64,000 bases of DNA from Lytechinus variegatus (lineage: Eukaryota > Echinodermata > Echinoidea > Temnopleuroida > Toxopneustidae): contig NC_054743.1 of the NCBI RefSeq assembly GCF_018143015.1, positions 41,434,922 through 41,498,921 on the forward strand, in the 5' to 3' direction. A program made the translations under genes and the position numbers. This document shows, in pieces, positions 57,981 to 64,000 of this stretch; the first letter of the stretch is position 1; every line of letters starts with the position of its first letter. The notes beneath the pieces are model-generated. The model was given only the letters and a program-made list of their open reading frames with translations. It did no database searches and was not told the DNA's origin.

Positions 57981-59713
57981 AGGTTGAAAATAATTTGATT
58001 TGAACAGGTACATGTATTAAAAGTAAAATCAGGTGAACAGAGAACACTACAAATTTCATTGACATTGGACTTGTAGGAAATTAAAATGACACATGTGAAA
58101 ATATTAACTATAATTTAAGTTATTAAATAAGAAAAAGTTAAGGGGAGGGGGGGGGGTGAATCATGTCATTAGCCCACCTATTGCATATATTCATGACAGG
58201 GTACACCTGTACATTGTTTTCATTTTTGAATTGAATATTACCGGTAAACTTTATAATTTCTTATCTATTTGGGCGAAATTTTTAAAGTTTTGCTCTATGA
58301 ATTTGCTCTTTTTAAAAATATATTCAGCCTAGAGTGCCATGTCATATTTTCATAGAGAAAAGTGGGCCTACAGGCCCTACATGTACAAACATGTTCATGA
58401 ATCCTGTATCCCTTTCTGGAATCGAATCAAGTGTTTATTTTGATTGTCAGATTGATATACTTTATTTTTGGTTTTGTGATTGAACCAAAACATCTTTCAT
58501 CTTGCAAGTGAGCAAAGCGAGTGAGCATTATTTTGAACAAAATCAAAATTAAAGTACCGGTATACATCCTTGTACAAAACACATTGTGATAATTGTCAAA
58601 ATGATGAAATTATTTGTCTTTTTTTATGATTTACTGAATGCCCATTCGCACAAAGGATCAAATTATTGTACAAATACGATACAAGTACATCTTGCAATGC
58701 TGTATGTAGCAGCTACAGTAGTACTGTACATGTACATGTAACAATTCAATATTTTGAGTCTTAATTGACAAACACATGCAGTGTATTGTACAAATTCATA
58801 ATAAGGATCATGAATTTTGAATGAAGATACACGGTACTATAATGTAGGGTGCATGTACGTATGTTTAATATAGATGGGGGTTTTGCTCTACAGTACAGTA
58901 CATAGATTCTACATTGTACAATGTATGTGCAACCTATTGGCATATTAAGAGAAAGAAATCTGATTTAGAAACTCACAATACAGATGTTTTTGTTAATTTG
59001 TCTGTCAGGATATACATTGTACACAGTATTGCCAAGTGATCCTACATGTATTTTGTATATAGTATTCCTATTTTGGAGAAAAAATGCCATTTCAAGCCAT
59101 GGATGTGTTCCTGAGAAATCTGAAAATGCTAATAATGTGGAACTGTAATTTAAAAGAAAAATTATAATTTTGGAAATTTCTTCTTATTTGGAAAATAATG
59201 CAAAAATACATTTCAGTATAAAACAATACAAAGTTAATATCCTGGCTGATCATCAGGCTAGGCTATCATTCTTTCAAATCATTTTATATAGAGTATTATG
59301 TTGTCTTGTCTATGAAGGATTTTTTAAATGAGAGTTTCACAATACATTTACTGTGGTCAAGTAAATAGCTCTGTAGATCATGCACGTTCATGTATGCCAC
59401 ATTTTATCACTTTTCACTGTCTTTTAGTTAGAAATCAAATTAATGCTACATGTACCTGTACCAAAAATTAAATCCACTGTATTTCCCTCTGATCAGCACA
59501 ACTCAGGCACCCAAGTTATTTCAGAGCCATTGTGTGTAATGTCATATTTTTTTAATGTCATGGTACACATGTAGTTGTGCATGTATTTTTGACCTAGTGT
59601 GCAAAGTTTCGTACACCTACATGTACTATTTTGTCAGGAAATCAATATGTGAGAGTCTATGCACAGTGCACACAGGTGGCTTGAAAAGTTGAAAGATAGA
59701 AGTGTTGTGGAAA
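57981..59713. other. Non-coding stretch, no gene seen
   Basis: AT-rich, with many ACATGTAC words and a G run near 58145-58156. No exon recognised. Confidence 0.5.
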
Positions 59714-59990
59714 TTAAAGGGAAAGTTCACCCTGAAGAAAACTTTGTTGTAGAAATAGCAGAAAAAATTGTAAAAAATATTGGTGAAGGTTTGAGGAAAA
59801 TCCGTTAAAGAGTAAGAAAGTTATTAGAGTTCAAAATTTTGGATTTGTTACGTCATAAATGAGCAGCTGCCCCATGTGTTATGTAATATAAAATGCATGA
59901 ATTTCAAATTTTGTATAGTTCCTGATGACTTAATTTGATTTTCTTATCATGAACGGGTTTGAAATAATTTGTCTATTGGTCAATTCCATT

Positions 59991-62589
59991 GTGACTTATG
60001 GGACATTTGATACTTTTTTCCACATAACTGAGGTGCATATCTGAAATAGTAGCTGCACAAACATGGATTTACTTTATTAAACTGAAAGAAGAATACTTAA
60101 ACTTACTATATACAAAAATGTATGCTTTCAGCTTGGTTGCATAGGGTGCTAGATATTCAGAAATGTCATTGTGACTTATGGGACATTGATGGACCACACA
60201 AATTGGGCTCTTTTGTTCAAAGTGCCATATCTATCTCAGTTTTATGACAATGTTTTTAGATTTGGGCTTGGAGATTAACTAGTGATAGGGCTCACTAACA
60301 GTACTTGAATTGGACTTGATTCATTTCATTTGTTTCAGTAGTTGTGTGCAATCGTGTGTGACTTATGGGACAAGTGAATGTGACTGATGGGACCCTATCT
60401 CATTTCATGGAATTAACATTTCCTCGCGATGACTTTTTAAGTCAAACTTAATTTCAGCATGAATAAATATTTCCTAATAAGATGACACCCTTAATAATTC
60501 ATGCCATTGTGTCAGAAATAAATTCAACAAAGGGCAGAAACATCTTTTCACGCAGTTCATTTATATAAAGGGAACATTAACCAAAAAAAGCTTCCTAACT
60601 TGTCATCAAGTTTTAAGAACTGTAATCAAATAAGTAGAAAATAATCAATAAACAATTACAATCATAGATATTTAGCAAACAGATGAAAAATGAACAATTA
60701 GAAAGAATGTACACACTTTCAATTGTGACTGATGGGACATAATGATATGACATATTTGTTACAGATAGGACAAATAAATGTTGCTTTTCTCTATCTGTCT
60801 CATACAGTATGGTAAGAAAATGACCTTTACACTACAGTGTATTACATGTGAGAAATTAAGACATTAATGCTGCCATGAAGTAAATCAATATTCTTGTTAA
60901 TATACTCTCTTTTTCATTAGCTGTTGATGTTTATGATAAAACAGATGGATATCAGTGCACAGGCAAATTTTTGACAAAAAATATTAAAATTTTGGCATAA
61001 ATTCTTTTTAAAAAATTCATTAACTGGACTGTCTAGAAAACAGTTGCAATCGCTTTCTACTATCTAAACTGCATGTACATGTATACTTGTATAGTACTTT
61101 TTACTAAAAAGTGTATTCATTTACATGGAAGATTTACCATTGTCTGTGCAAAAAATATGAAAATAATTGATTTTCATGAAAAATCCAAGATGGCTGCCAA
61201 AATTGCCAATTTGGAACCCCATGGGACACGATTTGACAAAGGGAACATCAAGATTCATATCGGTGTAACTATACAAATCAGGCAATACAAAAAATGTTGG
61301 TTAAAAAATATACCATGGGGATGCACCCTATCACAACTTCTTTTTTTGCCAGCTGCTTGGGTTGATATGTCATCTCTTTCATAGAAATTCTGAATGCCTG
61401 TAAGGACATCATCATTTGTAGAGTACCAAAGTGATGTTAGTTGTCATGGTGTAATGGCGGCCTGGTTCTAAACAAAATAACCTGGGGCCATTTCATAAAG
61501 CTGTTGTAAGTTAGGAGCAACTTTTCAGAATGACTAGTGATCCTTTCTTATATGCTAAAACATTGCCAATTTATGATGACATTTACCACAAGGATCATCG
61601 GTCGTTCTTAAAGTCGCTCTTAAGTTACGAAAAGCTTTATGAACCAGTGCCCTTTTACGACTATCAGAATGATGGTAACAACCAAGGACAACACAAATCA
61701 TTATTTTTGCAAATACAAATGTGTAAGACGATCATGCAGCTGCGACTAGGTTTAGAACCGGCGATTCGATGTTCATGACATTATGACACCACCCTTTGGT
61801 CCTCTTTAAATGCGCATGTTCCTTTCTATTGGCAGGCGGCAGGAATGATTCTGAGAAAACTTGATTGCAAGCTTCTGAACAATTTTTTGGCATTTACAGG
61901 GGCTTTAATAGCTCTGCTCATGGTAGCCTTAAATGCATCTGAGGACTGGTGCTCTTATTTTGACAGGATCCAGAGGGTCGCTCAACTACAAAATTCGTGA
62001 CTGATGGGACATTGACATAGGTTTTAATAGTTTCCATGGAACTACGTGTATATACCAAGTTCACATCATATGTAAAACAGTTGATGCACACTCTAAGGGG
62101 ACAAGAAAACCAAGAGAATGATCTGGACCTAAAAAATTACTAAAAGCTAGGGTGAAACAAACCCAATTCACCTGCACTCAGCTTTGTATTTTAGCGATCA
62201 TATTCAGTTTTCTCCTTTCTGGACTGGGCACACAATGCAAACTTATTTTTTGTTGTTCAATGCACTGCCTTTGATATTCAGACTGTTTTTTCTGACAGTC
62301 AGCATACTGTTCTCCAGCTTTTAAGCATTCTTGTCTCTCTCTTTGCTGTCATGGACAGCTTTAAGGTGGCATGGTTTACGAACTGTATATGTGACTTATG
62401 GGACATGTGACTTATGGGACTGAAATGTATGTCCCCCCAGTATAGCTATTTCAAGTCCAATACAGATGCAGCTTGATTTGTTGAAGCAAGCATGTACTAT
62501 GGTAGATAAAAAAGTCCAATACTTGTCTCCAGGAGTCTATGGCAGCATATGAGGGAAACTTAATGCTCAAAACTGTGACTTATGGGACA
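59991..62589 (+). repeat. Nine dispersed same-strand copies of GTGACT(T/G)ATGGGAC
   Basis: Starts at 59991, 60171, 60358, 60380, 60725, 61997, 62391, 62407 and 62575, all on the + strand. All share the 14-base core with only position 7 variable (T in six, G in three). Most are followed by A and then T. The flanks share little beyond (A)ATTGTGACT...GACATT in a few. Spacing is irregular except for 180 bp between the first two. No reading frame through them is open on either strand. Confidence 0.9.
61483..61652. repeat. Foldback MITE, GGGCC..TTCATAAAGCT type
   Basis: GGGGCCATTTCATAAAGCTG pairs with the inverted right end GGGCACTGGTTCATAAAGCT. Inserted in the interior of the 3.5-kb element. The 83-codon frame overlapping it is incidental. 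Confidence 0.65.
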
Positions 62590-63186
62590 TCAAACATACA
62601 CACCTTGAAATGTATTTTGTGCCTCATAGTTTCACTGCAGCGTGTAAAACAATACAGCTAATGGTAAATTATTGCTTGGAGGTCACATGGACAGTGGGAT
62701 TTTTCATCAGCACCCTTTGCTTGCCAGGAGCCAAGGATGGGTGAAAGTTGTACATTTTCTATGAAATCTTAGTACCACAATGCAACAGAGTGTACATTGC
62801 GTATTTTATGAATGAATGAGGGTATAGTAAATATAAGTGTGTTTTTGTAAACCTTAAACTGTATACTTATAAACAGTATAAACAAAATTGCTCCGAAAAG
62901 AAATTTTTGAAAATGGAAAAATGCAACATTTGGCTGGAATTGACCTATTGTTATACAAAAGTTACAGTGAAAACCATTCTCAATTTTCTGAGAAAATGAC
63001 ATTCATTGATTTTTTACCATTCGCTATGTAGGAATGCTGCTCGCATATGACGTCACAAATCAAATAATTGAAATTCTAATAACTTTTTAATTATTTGATG
63101 AACTTTTCTCAAACCTTCGGCAATTTTTTTTATTTTTTCTGCTATTTTTACAATAAACTTTTTGTCAGGGTGAACTTCCCCTTTAA

Positions 63187-64000
63187 ATGAAAGCAGTTGC
63201 AGTAAACACTGATTTCACGAGAAAGCATGTAAAACCAGGCTTAATTGTCATACACTGTACATCAAGGATCTAAATCTGGTACAGTTTAAAACTGAACGTC
63301 GTGAATTCTTGAAATTTCTGCTGGAAAATGTTCACACTGAAGATCACCAACACAGATAAGCACCTGTGGGACAGTGTGTCATTAGTGCTTTGAATGTCAG
63401 CCTGACGCTTGACCCAAATCCCATGCTTATTTGCTAATTTCTCAGCAATTACATGTACACAATTTCTTCTAGAAACCTTTGGCACAATTAAATTCAAACA
63501 GACACTTTGATGATCATTTCATTGGATTCTGTACGAACTCATTTTGAAATCGTTATCACAACTGGCATCTACCTTTTAAAGGGGAGGTCCTCTTTTGTGT
63601 ACCAGTAAATTTCAAAGTAGAAAGGCATTGAATTGAACATGTACATGTATGCATAGAAAGTTCTATGAAACTGCATCGAAAGATAGATGGGAGTTGTGAC
63701 CTTTTTAAAGCTTTTCATTTTTGAGGTCATTTGCAAGCTGCTATGCCATAGTGCTTTGTGCTTTCCTGGTGTTCTACATTACATGACTGTACATGTATGA
63801 CAAAGGGAAGCAACTCTGTGAAATGTGTTTCTTGTCAAAAAGGAAAATGAAGATATTGTTTTATATGGAAATATGCACATGTACTGGCTTTCAGAAATGG
63901 TCCTTTTATAGGCTTAGCTTTAATAATGTAGAGCATAAAAGAGAAGTACATGTACATGTATATATCCCAAATCAAGAAAAAGGGCCATTTAAAAAAAAAT
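63187..64000. other. Right flank, no gene seen
   Basis: AT-rich sequence with TACATGTA words; no exon, RNA gene or repeat family recognised. Confidence 0.5.

Larger units (their letters stand above)
59714..63186. mobile_element. 3.5-kb TTAA-flanked element (family B), long copy
   Basis: Left end TTAAAGGGAAAGTTCACCCT; inverted right end TTAAAGGGGAAGTTCACCCT. The inverted arms extend about 150 bp, with GGTTTGAG(G/A)AAA, AACTTT.T.ATTTTTTTACTC-like and TTTG(T)TACGTCAT/ATGACGTCACAAATC blocks. The same ends delimit 2676-3764. The 3-kb interior has no intact transposase and carries the nine-copy GTGACT(T/G)ATGGGAC motif and another MITE. Confidence 0.7.

Noticed and set aside
61530..61778. 83-codon plus-strand open frame
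   Set aside because: Largely the right half of a foldback element; start and length look incidental.

Overview
The window is animal nuclear DNA: AT-rich, with two intron-containing genes on the + strand buried in transposon remnants, microsatellites and SINEs. The repeat content (tRNA-derived SINEs with ATT tails, TTAA- and hAT-type non-autonomous elements, a very dense TACATGTA motif) and the well-conserved metazoan gene suggest a marine invertebrate deuterostome, most likely an echinoderm. The organism assignment is inference; no species-specific marker was found.

Gene 1 (about 4.6-33 kb or further) is a complete importin alpha (karyopherin alpha) gene of the KPNA1/5/6 clade. I could place 13 coding exons with matching splice phases between 5872 and 32950. 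They encode 523 residues: importin-beta-binding domain, ten ARM repeats with the NLS-binding Trp/Asn pairs, and an acidic C-terminus. Intron 1 (10.3 kb) holds a (GAT)n block, a hAT-like element carrying a 110-bp satellite array, and several nested MITE-like elements. Other introns carry SINEs, foldback elements and GAT repeats. The stretch from 32951 to about 38.5 kb is repeat-poor and may be a long 3' UTR.

Gene 2 (about 44.6 kb to beyond the right edge) is a partial gene I do not recognise. It has a CpG-rich promoter-like region with a candidate first exon, a candidate 5' UTR exon ending in a short coding segment, and two further coding exons with matching phases. Its first coding exon ends at a textbook U12-type (minor spliceosome) AT-AC class 5' splice site.

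The 33-52 kb and 57-64 kb stretches are mostly transposon remnants. These include a 1749-bp hAT-like element with an exact 8-bp target duplication, three copies of a 0.6-kb palindromic TTAA element, and a 3.5-kb relative of that family at 59714-63186. The last contains nine same-strand copies of GTGACT(T/G)ATGGGAC, the most unusual unexplained signal in the window.
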